A stretch of 64,000 nucleotides of DNA from Haberlea rhodopensis. Taxonomy: Eukaryota; Streptophyta; Magnoliopsida; Lamiales; Gesneriaceae. Under the pieces are notes generated by a model. It saw only the letters and a program-made list of their open reading frames with translations. It searched no databases and was not told the origin of the DNA. The stretch is taken from assembly GCA_907163345.1 (NCBI GenBank), contig CAJQUN010000024.1, forward strand, positions 6,820,001-6,884,000, written 5' to 3'. A program made the position numbers and the translations under genes. Every line of letters starts with the position of its first letter. Position 1 is the stretch's first letter. Of the stretch, positions 50,568 to 63,990 are shown piece by piece.

Positions 50568-50939
50568 CTCGGGAACTCGGGCAAGTTTGACCTTGTCAAT
50601 CAAACCCTGCAAAAAGCCAACGTTCCAACTTCTTGTCCCCTTCCTCCACCTCTTTATCCTAGACTCCTAGTCAATGTCAATTGCGAAGGGGCTGGTCTCG
50701 TATAGTGTTAGCTGTGGGCATGTTTGGGCCCATGGAGAGAACAGATCAAACTTGTGAAAAGAATACCACGTACCAATTCAATATTAAAATAAAAATATAT
50801 TAATTAATAATTTAAAAAATATTAATGAGCATCATCACTGATCGATCAGATTGAAACTCGGAGAATTAAGTCTTTTTGTTTTGAAGTTGTGATCATCTCG
50901 GAAACAAAACGATGATTAGGTCGGCAGGTTGGAATCAAT

Positions 50940-51080
50940 GCTGACTGATCTTGTCAAGTCAGGAGGTCGGGGAAAATAACCATTGATGATCTTGTCAGGT
51001 CGGGAGGTCGGGAAATAACCATTGATGATCTGATTACTTTTATCTTGTCAGGTCGGGAGGTCGGGAGGTCGAATAAAATA
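50940..51080. repeat. Short minisatellite (AGGTCGGGAGGTCGGG)
   Basis: CTTGTCAGGTCGGGAGGTCG recurs with the spacer ATAACCATTGATGATC, about three units, and the last one has an extra GGAGGTC. Copies vary slightly. Confidence 0.6.
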
Positions 51081-51411
51081 AGGTGATGTAATATCATTCA
51101 GGGTATCAAATATGATTCTTGAAATCAAGATGAAATGCCAACAACCATATTTTCTCTTCCGATCACCACCCTCTATCTGCTTTTGGTTCTGGGTCAGTTT
51201 AAATGATAAAATATACTACAATTTTGTAGTAAAATTTTTTTTAAATTTTTAATTGTGTATTGAATTGTATCATTTGTTAAGAATTTTGATTTATAACCAA
51301 ATTCTTTTGTACCTCATTTTATCTTGATTATATTTAAAATAGTCGTGACATCCCAGATTTCTCACCTCGAGTGACAATATATTTTTTTATTATTCATTCG
51401 GGCTTACCGCT

Positions 51412-51660
51412 AGAGATAGGCAATGGGTTGAGTTTTCGGATAGAAGTTTTTACTACCATACACTACCCGAAACTTTTGGGGTGTTTCTTGTACCCGACTT
51501 TGGGTTCCCGAAAGTTAATATATATATTTTCATAATATAAATACAACTTAATATATATTTTAAAAATAAATTATATATATACTTATATATAAGTCGGGTA
51601 CCCGAACCCGATCGGGTAACCAGACACTAACCCGAGAAAAAAAAAATCGGTCGGGTACTT
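51412..51660. mobile_element. Degenerate relative of the hAT element at 1247
   Basis: It starts CTAGAGATAGGCAATGGG, close to the right terminus of the first element read inversely. It has repeated CGGGTACCCGA-type motifs and ends near ATCGGTCGGGTAC. No target duplication was found. Confidence 0.4.
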
Positions 51661-53387
51661 ACTTCTCTTTTACTAGTTCTTTTCAATTATTTAAATTAGT
51701 TGGCTAAATTTCGGGGGTAACAATCAATCAAATTTTGAGTATAAAAAAGCTACTCAAAATAGGGTTCAAGTTTTCGAATTTAATCCTTAGGACAATTTTA
51801 ACTTCGATTCCCATCATTTTCAGGGGATTTTGTATATTTGTAGGGCTTAATTTGCAAAATTTAAAAACAAAGTGAAGAAGTTGAGATGGTGACAAAAAAA
51901 ATGATGGGAGTTGCTTACAAATAATCACTGCGCACTTAATTGAAGCTAATTTTCCAAGAAAATCTCCAACACCATTTGAAATTTTCAGTTCCACGTACAA
52001 ACGAAATTAATAAAATATAAGAGTTGATAGTGAAAGATTCAATTATATTATATGTTATAAATATTTGACTCTAATGCCTTCATTCCTACGTTCACTAAAT
52101 TGACTTCTTGGGTTGGATGAAGGTATGGTGGATATCAAGTAGATCATAGTTGGCATCATGAACAATTTACTATCTATGTTGTATTGATACTCGAAAAAAT
52201 CACAACATTGAGTAATAGACACTTTGTGAATACGAACACGACACGATACCGTGTAGAACACATCACATGGGGTATCATGTTGCATCCGACATGTGTCGAA
52301 ATTAATTTATTAAAATTTCTTTTACAAAAGATTAAGTGGGTTGAAATTTTGAAAAAAAAAGAGTTAAACTAAGTGACGTTGATATTTGATGTTTAGTTTG
52401 AATTAAATGATTTGATATTTGATAATATTCATTGTGTAACTTCTTTTTTATGTTTATGTAGTTTGAGTCGTATTTGGTGTATGATTTAATTAGTGAATGA
52501 TGTGTTACAAAGGCTATATTTCATGCAGTACTTTTCATCCCCTGAACCAAACCCTCGAATCCCTTTTACATACTACATATATGTATGTGTACATATATAT
52601 TCCTCCATGAAAAGGACAAGAAAATATTGTCTTCAATAATGTAGTTGCATTATTGACCAATGTTGTTGCAGAGGTTTCAAATTGTTTACGTTTTAATTCT
52701 TACATGAAATAATGGGTTTCTGCCTGTAAAGCAAACGAGAATATGCCAAGAACCAAGCAGAATAAATCAAAAACCCCAGCAAAGGCTACTGTGTCTTCTT
52801 CTACATGTGTAATGTGCGTACCGCTGTTTCTGAATCTCTGTCCTCAGTAAAACTGATTTAAGCTATTTTTAGCGAGCTATAATTAATCGAATCCTTGACT
52901 TGATAATTTATGAACAGCCAAGTATTAATGTAGCTGATTTTGGTGATTCTAGATTTGAATGAACTGATGTACACTTACTTGCAAGAGCATGCAACGAGGA
53001 AGAAACAATGAATAAAAGAGCTGTAGAAATAACAACTAAGTTTACTCAGGGTTTCAAAGAGTTGTTTTACATATATAAGCCTCTACGAAGCTTTTAGCTT
53101 CAAAACTGCTTTAGACCTACCAGACTTTTCAGACGCTTCTATATGGTATGAACAAGCAAAACTAATCAAGGAAAGACCACAGTTGAAACTCATCTGTAAC
53201 CGTATATATGATGGTTCTCCTTCACTAGATTGTATGTTCGTGTCGTTTGAATAAACTATTACCAGTGATGTTTAAGCAGTCAACCGGATAGAAATGTGTG
53301 CTTGAAATATAATGTGTTCCAAGAAACTTTGACTCAAAGCCATGCATGTGCTACGAGTAAATGGTCCAGTCGGGTAAAGCTAACGGA

Positions 53388-56300
53388 TTATGAAAATCCA
53401 GTAGAAAAGTAGAGTGACGACCTCGGATGACCTGCGGCCGGAGACGAAGCTGTTAGAGAATTTGGATGCAGTATGGCTGAACCTTCTCGTGTGCAATTCC
53501 ATTGAACTGAATTTGATCTAATGATTCCCTTAGAAGACGGCACTTGGATATTGGGGGTGTAAAAATCTTGAGAGCCATTGCAGAGAGGATGTCCATGCGT
53601 CTGATTATTATAAAAAGCTGGATTCACATGTCTTGTGTCGTGCACAAATGCCACTGACGCAGAAATCCCAACTGTAGATCCCCTCGCTTCCATATTAGCC
53701 TCGCCAAGTGTTACTTTAATAGCTAGACCAGGATCGCTAGGTTCACTATTCTGCGATTCATCCACAAGTATTTCCTTGCTTTTGTAACCAGAAAAGTCAG
53801 TAGTCCGGATTAGTTGGTGCCCATGAGTTTGAATTTTCTCAACACCATATGTTATGGTGGTATCCGTTCCAATATTGGATCCAAATTCAGAAGTCAGGTT
53901 GCGCCCGCCAGCATACTCCTGACGTTCGAAAGGGGATGCGAGACTTCCACCAAAACTCTTACTGGAAAGCATGGAAGTTGATGGATATTGGGACGATCCT
54001 TGCATCCTAGTATTAAAGTTGTTTTCGAAACAATTTGACGAACTTGCAGCTAAATGTTGTGCCACCATGCTGGGTTGCATATGATCAAACATGGAAGGAA
54101 CTCGAGACAAAGTTTGATTAACGGGATAGTACTCATTTAGAAACCTGACAGTTGTGACACCATTATCAACATTTGACAACACACTAGGATGGTCGTCTTT
54201 CACCATACTTACATGGGTTGGCCTCGTTTGAGGAGACAATGTTTCGTCCTTGTTCACCACCATCAAGTTCTTTCCCATCAGTCTGAGTACCAGATTAGTA
54301 GTCGATGGACTGGGAGACTCGCAATCACCACAAGTTGGAAACTTGGTCTCAGAATTCTGAGAAACTGGCACTTTCCCAGGTGGTGTTTGTGACCTCATGT
54401 TGAAATTGTAAGCCATTTCAGTCAGATCACCACCAATATGCTTTTCCTGGGTCGGAAGTGCGAGAGAAACAATACTCCTTCGCCGTAAAAGTTGTGACTC
54501 TTCACAGTCAAACGAATCGTTTAGAAAAGCTCCTTTTCTAGAGCAACAACACGGCTGACTGTTCTTGAATATGTGAGGTTTTGTTGCAGTTAACATCAAG
54601 TCAGCCCTCGACTCATCAAGAGCAAGCTTTCTTTCCTCACGACTGGCCAATTGAGAATGATTGGAACTTTCAACAACCCTATCTTCAGAGATGTTACATC
54701 GACTCTGGTGTCGAATACCATCTGACAGCTCTGACAAGTTTTTGACAGATAATGTATCCGATCTTCCAGCAGTGGATTCAGATACCCGTGAGGCAGAAGA
54801 AATAGGAGAATCTGACGAATCCATATCCATCAATTCGTGTTTGTCTTCAGAAGATTGAATCCTGCAGGTGGTTAATGATGAATTTCCTTGAAGTTCTTCT
54901 GAGCTCATATTCCCTGGACTCGGCAAAAACGAGCCAGGTGGTCCAGGTATGGGTATTGGATCCACATCAACAAAGTAATTTCCTTGTTCTTCATTAGCAT
55001 CCATTTCCGCCACCATATGGGTATCGAAACTAGCCATATTTTCGGCAACTTTGTCTGCATATAACATCTCTGGTTCACCACCCGATAATAGTTCAGCCGG
55101 ACAACGCTCGTTGTATGCTTCTCTATATTGTTGTGAAACACATTCAACGTCACATGGACCAGAAAGCTCATAGAATGAAGAATCCAATGATTTGCTTAAG
55201 GCTATAAATGCTTCTCCATCGGCTCTTTCAGAAATCAACTCGCAAACAATTTCATCTTGAATTTCAGCCTCTTTCACAGCATCTAAGACATTTGATGTAC
55301 CTTGCAGGAACACTGCCACCAATAAAAGAATCAACATTCTTTCTCACACCATGACTATCCGATTCAGGTGATATCGAACCCATTGAAGCCATGTTCACCT
55401 CTTTACCAGAGTTCAAGAATACCCCCTTCTTTCGAATTTTCAAAACCTTAGCTTGCTTCATGGATGACTGAACATAAGTTTTTTCCATTTGAGCTGCATT
55501 TACAATCAGTTTTTCTACCTGATTATCTCGTCTAGAAATTGCAGATCGTGGCACTACTGCCTCATCATCTGATTCCAACTTATAATTTAGCCTAGGCTTC
55601 TTGAAGTTCAGATGCCTTCTCCTCGAATCATCCTTTGAATAGGGAATAGATGCATGAATGACCGACTTCCTCCTGGAAGTTGACAACTCCTTACGTCCAG
55701 GAGAAATTACACGGTCCATGGGTGGTAGCCTCGAATATGCTAAATCCTTGCCTCCAGACGAGAATGCATGTTGGTGGGACATTCTTGAATTTCTAAAAGA
55801 ACATTCAGCATTTAAAGCCATACCGGTATTTATCTCATTTCTTTTGTCACTTCTAGAAAAGTCGAGATGTTCTGTACCATTCAGCGGGTCTTTATGGCGC
55901 TTGTGAACTAAGGGGCTATCTTTTCTTGACTGTTTGATATTGCACTTCCGCAACACCAGACGGTTTCTCTTACCATGACAGTCTTCAGACATCATCATCG
56001 ACAATCCAGCCCTCTTTTGCAGAGAAGGCTGCTTGATGCATTCATTATGAGAAGTATACGGCACATTTTCCTTTCTATTGTGGCATTCAGATGGTAAAAG
56101 CGGATTTTCATCAGAGAAAACCGGGGAATTCGAGTCACTTGTTCCCTTTATGAACGAATCGCCGCGTGATGAAAGGCTACCTTTGACTCTCAAGTTCTTC
56201 GCGGTTTTATCCGGACGCTGATTTTCATGAATGATCTTTCTGAAACCAGTCCGCTTTGAGCCTGCCCACTGCTTTATCATTCCCATCTCATCAGATTTTA

Positions 56301-58497
56301 TCCGATCATAGGTTTTCACAGACTTTGTCTTATATTTTTCCTCGTAACCTTCTTCACGGAACAGCTTCTTTTGTTGAACATTGTTAACCTGTAAATAAAC
56401 CCATCTCAGACCTTGATAGGGTGGAATTTCAACCATCTAAAGTATTTGATGGGAAGAAGAGATTCTAATAGTTCAAGAAATCCCTTTAAGATCTAACAAA
56501 AGCTTTCACGATCTAAATGTTATTTTCGAAGTTAATTGGCAGCATTTAAAACTAGTTTATAATTGAATAAAACATTAGTTTGACAGCAAACAAAAGCATT
56601 TTGTCTATTTCAAAATGTTGCAAAAGCCAATATAGGAGGGTGTTTCTAAAAAAACATGCAAACCACATAGACATATGCTTCGGCATATTATTCGTTGGAT
56701 ATGATAAAACAAAACAAAATGCAAGAGGAGAGTATGTAGCCTACCTCCCGATAATCACTAGGCCCCTGACAGGAACTTTGTCCATAATGAGAATTCTTCA
56801 GAGGTTTGTGCTTCTTGACAAGAACTTTTTTCTTCTTTCTTGAAGGAATGTTGCTTTCTTTATTCGATATGACGAGCTTCCTTGTTCCACAATCATCTTT
56901 AGCATTTGAATTAAGCGGGAGATCACTGCACTTTGATAAACTAAGGAACTTTGTGCCACTTGAGTCGATATATACAGCACCTTCCTCTTTGCCTTCAACA
57001 TCGCCAGAAAAATCTATCTTTTTCTTCTTTTCTTTAGCACACTCCCCCAAATCCTGAGACGAAAAAAAAATGTTCGATGCCCAATTTGTTCCATTTCTTC
57101 TATCAAGATCCTCCAATGTACAGTGTGGGGCCGTTGCATAGATGTCCACCATCAATCTCGTTTTTCTTGGCTTTATTCTATGCTTGCTCGCTTTCAAAGT
57201 TGATGTCCAGTCCATTGTTGAGACCCCTGAAAGACACTGATCAATGTGGGCATTCAGAGTTGTGTTAGAGGAAGATGAAAAAGTCCTGCACACCGGGCAC
57301 ACTTTAGAAGCCATCGTTTTCGAATGTTCGTTGGACAGCGGGTCAGGAATTTTGCTCAACTTCACAATCAGTTTGCAATTCTTAGCGGAATTTTGAGTAC
57401 TTTTTTCAACCCTTCCGTATGCCGGAGCTGAAGATTCAGGCATTTCCACCGAGGATCTTGGCAAGATCGCAGCTTCTGGTTTCGAACAAGGAGTTTTAAT
57501 TGGTGGAATGGAATTCATGTTCGAGTAAGAATGACTAGTGGCAGACTGAAATTCTTTTTCTTCCTGAAATCCACTTGGCACAATATTATCGTTCACACCA
57601 GGATTCTTCACATCAACACAGTTCATGCGTGATGGATTTCTCACAAAATCAAGAGACTCAAAAGGTGGCAACACATCAGCCACGCCATGCTTAAGGCAAA
57701 GTTGCAAATTCTTCTGAGAAAATGGCCAATTAGTCTTGATATGTTTGCCCCGTGCACTGGAAACGTAATCCCTGCAAAAAGATAAATGGTTTCCATAAAT
57801 AACTTAAAATACAAATACATACCAATTTGAAAGAAATTTATGCCATGATTCCAGTACGGTGATAACTAGTATCTCTTGGCAAAAATTCCAAAAATAAATA
57901 AAAATCCAAAAGCTTTGAAGGTGCTTCAAGAAAGAACTCGAGCTGATCGATATTTTATTGTTCCACAGACATGGGTGCATAAAATGACCAAAGAAACTGA
58001 TTTCCTAAATATAGGTAGTCAAATTTGACTATCCAATGGAGGTCATCCAAAAGATTATAGCAAACCTACAACTTTATTTACACATGGAAATCAGCTACAC
58101 CAAGACCTGCTAATCAACAAGTTCATTAAGCCATGATTAGACAAAAATCTCAAATAAAATATAAATTAAAACAAGGTAAAGAGATAATTATGGATCTTGA
58201 GGAAAACCAATGATGGGATGAACCAAAATCAGACAATTTTTACTTGAATCAAGACAAAACAATCAAAAGTAAAAATTACTACAGAAAATTAAGGTAAAGT
58301 TATTGCCTTATGGAGAACTTGGGAAGTGGGTTGTTGTTGTCACCAAGGTCTGACTTGAACAGATCTACCTCAAGCTGTTGCTGATTATTATCAGAATCCC
58401 TCACATCAACACTAAAAATATTACTGCTACCACTTTTCTGTGGAGAGATTACACAAGGACATGTGAGATCTGGTGGAGGAGCTTCAGTGGATAACAT
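53388..58497 (-). CDS. Large plant-specific C2HC zinc-finger protein, possibly HAPLESS 8-like
   Basis: Proposed exons are 58307-58497, 56745-57771, 55350-56388 and 53388-55282, giving 1,383 aa in one frame. The start MLSTEAPPPDLTCPC and the stretch FSIRDYVSSARGKHIKTNWP, then PFSQKNLQLCLKHG, resemble the uncharacterised plant protein annotated HAPLESS 8; that name comes from memory and is tentative. A C-x2-C-x13-H-x3-C finger lies at residues 222-243 (CPVCRTFSSSSNTT...HIDQC), similar to UBZ4 ubiquitin-binding fingers. A basic cluster (RKKKKVLVKKHK) suggests nuclear location. The rest is Ser-rich and low in structure. Intron 1 has a GC donor (AAG/GCAATA). The third intron (55283-55349, 67 bp) is proposed because the frame shifts there; if it is not spliced, the gene has a frameshift. 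Confidence 0.6.
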
Positions 58498-58525
58498 CTG
58501 CTGATACCCTTTTCTTTCTTCTTGT

Positions 58526-59700
58526 GCTGTGTAGCCAACAGACACAAGAATTTGTTATTTCTCCTCCTCCCCCGAAGCAAAGTCTTATATTCTTATACTT
58601 AGCCTTCAGCATAACAGTTGCCTAAGGCCTCTCTCAACAAGGTCCACCACTGCCGCTGCCGCCTCCGCCACCGAAAAATAAAGCAACTTTAACTATTGTG
58701 CCTTTTATTCAACCATCATCATTCTATCCTGCAGAGAATTGATAATTTGCATGAGATCAAGAAGTTTGATGGCGGAAAACAGGTAGAGAGAGAGTTTGGA
58801 CTGTAAATATAGTAGATTATGGACCCAGCAACAGTGTTATTTTATGTGCTGAAAAGGGGGATTTGAAGAGCTTCAATAGATTAAATTATCTAAGCTCGTT
58901 GGGACTGCCTGATTTAGCAAGAAAAGAACCAAATATTGGCAGAGAAGGAAAGGTACAAGCAATGATCAAACCCTCATCAAACGTTATTTTATGTGGCAAA
59001 ACTATGACAGTTCATGAATTTCGCTGAAAGCTTGAAGCTTTTCAATATGGGAACAACCAAGCATTCACGCAATTCATACTAAATCCAAGAAAGTAAAATC
59101 AAGTTGAGATGATGAACAGGGATGAAAGATTCCCGAGAAGACCAAGAAAATTTTATGCTTGTTCACATGAAATATGGTATAAACCCAGCTCGAAATCAAA
59201 GTCATCCGTTGAAGATATTCTATGATAGGAAAAAAAGACTCCGAAAAAATGGAAAAAAGACCAAAGCCCTAAATTCAAATCTTTGGTCAGGCTGAGTGAA
59301 CAGTAGACATAAGAACAGAAAAATTTAGAATGCGCAGAGACCATTTTTTTTTTTTTGCTTTGGTTGCAGAGAAACTAATGGAGTAAATCCTTCCTCAAAG
59401 GCAACAGAACAACACCACGAATCACCGAAAACTATAGATCCCAACATATAACAACAACACGGACTTCAATCCACTAAAAAAGATTTATAAAAAAAAAAAT
59501 CAAAACCCAGGTAATAAACACCACCAACAGCCAATAAGAAAAGAAAAGGCCAAAAAAATCTGAAAAAGATTACAACTAAAGAAAAAACCCAACAAGAAAA
59601 AGCAAAGGGATTCCAACGAATCCCCTAAAAAAAACTGATTTATGAAGGAAGAAGACACCAATCGAAAAACCATACACACACCTGCTAGCTTTGAAGCTCT
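58526..59700 (-). other. 5' leader with probable intron of the zinc-finger gene
   Basis: An acceptor (GGCTACACAG) lies 29 bases upstream of the ATG, and a plausible donor (GCTAGCAG/GTGTGTG) is at 59681, implying a leader intron of about 1.15 kb. No other coding is supported in 58498-59940. Confidence 0.35.
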
Positions 59701-62639
59701 TTAGCAAGATAGTAACGATACAGAAAAATGGGTAACTTTTAACAATTATAGAGGCCTAAAGAGTAGATAGAAAACACAACACTGAATGTGATAGCAAAGA
59801 AAAAAGAAGAGAGAGAAAGGTGAGATATAGAGACAGTGATATTGTATGTATAATTGTATATGCGTAGTATGAGTAAGAAGAGAAAACAACACCACCCACT
59901 CACACATCAAATGGGCAATCAGGTTCTTCTCTCTCTCAGCACCAAAAAGCAGTGAACATGCCTGAGAGAGAAAATAAAAGAAACAACCAAAAGATCAAGA
60001 TATATATAAATATATTTTTATATATTTGGTGTATATTAAGACGGTTAATTTCCCTACAAATCTGTCATATCCTGCACCTACCCTACAGAGTTTTCTTCCT
60101 TCCATTTGCTCCAATTAATTAATATTTATGTAATACAAATTGGTATTTGTTTAATTCTTGATATTTTTCTCTGCCATCACGTATGTATTTTCCCTAGTTG
60201 TCGGTTTCCGGCTCGTCCTTTTTGTGAAATTTACAGTCCGTCATTACTATACGACAAGCAACAGTCCTCTCATTTTTAAATACTTGAAAATGAAATGAAA
60301 TTATTGAATACTACTGGCTATTCGAGATAGATCGAGGCCAGTAAGTTTTTAACTGCTTAAAATGAAATTATTGATGATGACTATGGCTAAAGGAGATCAA
60401 TCGATGAGTTCGAGCTAGGCCTATTAAAGTTCAAGCTTAAATGCACATTGTTGGATATTATACACGCTCATATGAGATATATTTAACTTTGCAGTAAAGA
60501 AAGATTGTGAACAACTGCATTAAGTTTTTTTTAAAAAATTGATTAACGTAAAATTAAAGTAGCATTTGGATTGAATGATTGATTTGAAAAAAAAAATTTA
60601 GTAATCTAATCATTTTAATATGCAGTTGGTTATCCATTTTAAATACCCCGAAATACAAAGAAAGAAAAATGTGTTGTCATGAGTCACTTCAACTTTTTAG
60701 TCAAACATAAATTATATATTTGAATGAAGAATTTAAAATTCAGTCATTTCAAAGCCTTCGATTCAAATATAACTTAAAGGAATTGAAGAAATATGTTTTC
60801 CCCAAAAAAAAATCGAGTTCATTTGATTTATTTAATTTAAATAAATAATAGAAATTTTATGGAAGTATTTATAATGGAGACAACGAATACCAACGAATTC
60901 CATAAATACGTCGGTTCATTGTATATGGAAAATATGACATCATAAAGAATTATGTGGGAAATGCTTTTTTGCATCAGGTTTGGATCTACTTATAAATCAA
61001 TTCAATATTAAAATATATATTTTTAAAATAAAAATATATAAACTAATATATCAATCATTTTAGATCAATCATATTGAGTTAGTTCGCAGTGGATTACAGC
61101 GAATAAACTTGGCATTTATCCATACTCTGCGATTGATTGGTTCCATCATCATTTAGTTTGCTTGAGATTACCAGAACCATTGTTGTTTGTGTGCTTTTGG
61201 TTTTCTCGGAATTTGGTCTTGTTTTAGATTTCTTTTTTTCTTTTTTGGGTTTGAGCATCCCTAATGCTCATTTAATATAATTTTTCCTATGAAAAGAAAT
61301 AATAATAACACAAATCGGATCCATACAAGCATTTTTAAAAGATTGTATGATCAATCTTCATGATATTATTTACTATAACGATGTAGTGGTATAACTTTGT
61401 ATTCAACTATGTATACTGAGGTACCGTTTGATACATTGATAAGAATGTGATGAACTGTAATTTAAATAATCATCCATCATTTATCTCATCATATTAATTG
61501 TACAAAATCGGTGTCCTAGTATATCTTTATTATACTTTTTTAACTCTAATTTTTTTAATTTACGGATCAAAAAATATATATGTATATATGACTTATGTTA
61601 TTATTTTTTAAAAATATAAAATTTAAATACCTATACTATATTAGTATTACAAAATTTGTCCCCTTCCTCGTAGTTGGTGGGACTAGCTAGGCTGCGAACA
61701 AATAATGAATGTCTTGATATTGACTTTGGGTAAGTTATTTACGTGTTGTTTTTCTCGTGATAATAATCTTTTATGAGAAAGAAGACATTTTAGTTTATGT
61801 TAAAATATGATAAATTGTTGTTCTAATGAGTAATTATAATTAAATTGCGTGAAACATAAAAGATACATGCACGTCAATCATATTGGGACGATTGGATTTG
61901 AACGATTCAGTCGGTTGATTCAATGAAAAATGGGATTTCGGCAACGAACCTCCTAGATTGTGAATGATGCATTCATGAAAAAGGGTTTTTGCAACGAACG
62001 CCCCTTTATTTTTCAAATATGCAGTCTATATCTATGTGGTTCGAATATAGTTAATTTATCTTCCCGTGCTTTTCAAAATAGGCAACTTACTTAATGTTTT
62101 TTTTAAATAGACAGATTATCCTCATTTGGTATGTGAACATGTGCAAAAAACCACTAAGGGAACAATATGCTATATTTTGCAAATTAAAGATTGACAAAAA
62201 GCCTATTTTGAAAATCACATAGGGTAAATAATTATTTTATTATTTATTTAACTATTTAAAATTTTAATTAGTACTAATGATCGTTGGCATATGAAATGTG
62301 TATTATATGATAAAATTTAATTTTATAAACAATATCATTTTCGTAAATTATAATTTTATTGAAATAATTATTTTTTCCATCATTCGTGTAGGGAAGAGAT
62401 GTGTTGAAGAATAAAGAGTAAATAGAAATATGTTTATATTAAAAAAGAATAACAATTAAACAATTTCCCAAAGACATTCTTCATACTGTAAAGTCCTAGC
62501 TATGAAAAAGTCTCCAAAATAATCGTCCCATTTGAAGAATAAGACGTTGGTTTTTTAATAGACAAATGTAATATATTATATTTAACCAATCTTCTTGATG
62601 CTGTTCAACTTTTATTAATTTTTTTCATATATATATATC

Positions 62640-62695
62640 AATAGAGGCTCGAACTCAAGCAGCCCAACTGGAACGGCTTGCTATATAGATAACCT
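62640..62695 (-). repeat. Possible SINE fragment
   Basis: Minus strand reads CCAGTTGGGCTGCTTGAGTT then TTCGAGCC, resembling tRNA-derived A and B boxes placed unusually close. The evidence is weak. Confidence 0.25.
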
Positions 62696-63849
62696 TTATT
62701 CTATGAAAAATTAGTTGCAAAAACTTAATCAGATAATTAAATTCTACCAAAAAAATCAATTTATGATTTTAATATATTTCATGTTTACGCTTTTAGAGAA
62801 AAAAATCATTTGTTACGATTTTTTATGTCTAAATTTTAATACAATCTAGTATATGATATTCTCTATTAATATGTTATATTTGTGTTAATTTAAATAATAT
62901 TTTATATTTGTGTTAAATAAGAGATTAGCATCCTACATGATTAATTTAAAATATAACCCTACTAATTATTTTTTTAAAAAAAATTATAATATCTTTTTGA
63001 ATTTCTATTTATTTACACATTTTCATTTGTTTTCTACGCGTAACACAATACTTTAATATTGAGTGAGTGAGTCACATAAATATATATTATATAGTCTTAT
63101 AAGTAGGATAATATATAAAAATTAATTATTATTTTCATTTTTAATGGTAAATTTTACATGAATTAAATCAATTTAATTACTACACACATATATACGTGCT
63201 TACATTTATATGTAATCATAAATATTTGTTTATGGAATAAGCATTAATTAATACTCAACTCAATCGGACTAGTCACATAACAAAAATTCCTAAACTCCTT
63301 CATTTCCTTTTTATATGTTCTCTATTAATTTCCACCAAAACTTAGTTAGTACCTTAATTAGCAATTAGTCAGAAGCCAGAATACAATATTATTTGGGGCT
63401 GGGTGGATTATGTAGGACTAGAGGACTATGACGGCTAAAGAATTAAGCTAAAAAATAAAATTTCAGAAAGTAAAAACAAAAAAAAAAATTGTTCTTTTGA
63501 AAATTTGCTTTGGGCTGGACCCACCCTAGCCCAAGGGTGTGTACGCCCCTGCAATTAGCCATACTAACATTTGTTGCATTAATCCTAGACTAAACTTCAA
63601 TTTGCAAATCTGTCTCTTTTCTTCCGAAAATTACAAATAAATTACATTAAATTAGGTATCGACTTTTGACTAATAACTAATAACACGTTATGTAATGGGG
63701 TTAGGCCAGGAATTGGTCCTCAAACAAAAGTTTAATAATACTTTATTGTGTAATAAGCAAACAATTGAAGACAAAAGGGATATGACAAAATGTAATAAAT
63801 TTTGAATACCCTGTTCGTCTTATGGAAAGCTCCTAAAAAGAGGGTTTGT

Positions 63850-63990
63850 TTGATTATGTTCTTAAGGGTATTGCCCTTAAGGGCATCATCACCATTTATT
63901 TGGAATCTTTTTTAAAAAAGAAAAAAAAGATTCCATGTGGATGATGGATGATGCTCCTGAGGGCAGTGCCCGTCAGGGCAGCACCAATAT
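63850..63990. repeat. Foldback element at the window edge
   Basis: The inner hairpin GGAATCTTTTTT...AAAAAAGATTCC is enclosed by GGGCATCATC and GATGATGCTCC and by outer GC-rich short palindromes (GCCCTTAAGGGC; GTGCCCGTCAGGGCAC). It looks like a foldback MITE that may run to the window's end. Confidence 0.4.

Larger units (their letters stand above)
50568..53387. other. Intergenic DNA with minisatellite and hAT relic
   Basis: Contains a short minisatellite (about 50940-51080) and a CGGGT-rich stretch (about 51412-51660) related to the hAT element at 1247. I see no gene in the rest; open frames at 51728-52372 are short and unsupported. The 3' UTR of the next gene probably lies at about 53150-53387. 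Confidence 0.5.

Noticed and set aside
53388..55337. A separate gene starting with a hydrophobic signal-like peptide (MLILLLVAVFLQG)
   Set aside because: That start lies in the out-of-frame part of the previous exon or proposed intron. The downstream sequence is better explained as the last exon of the zinc-finger gene.
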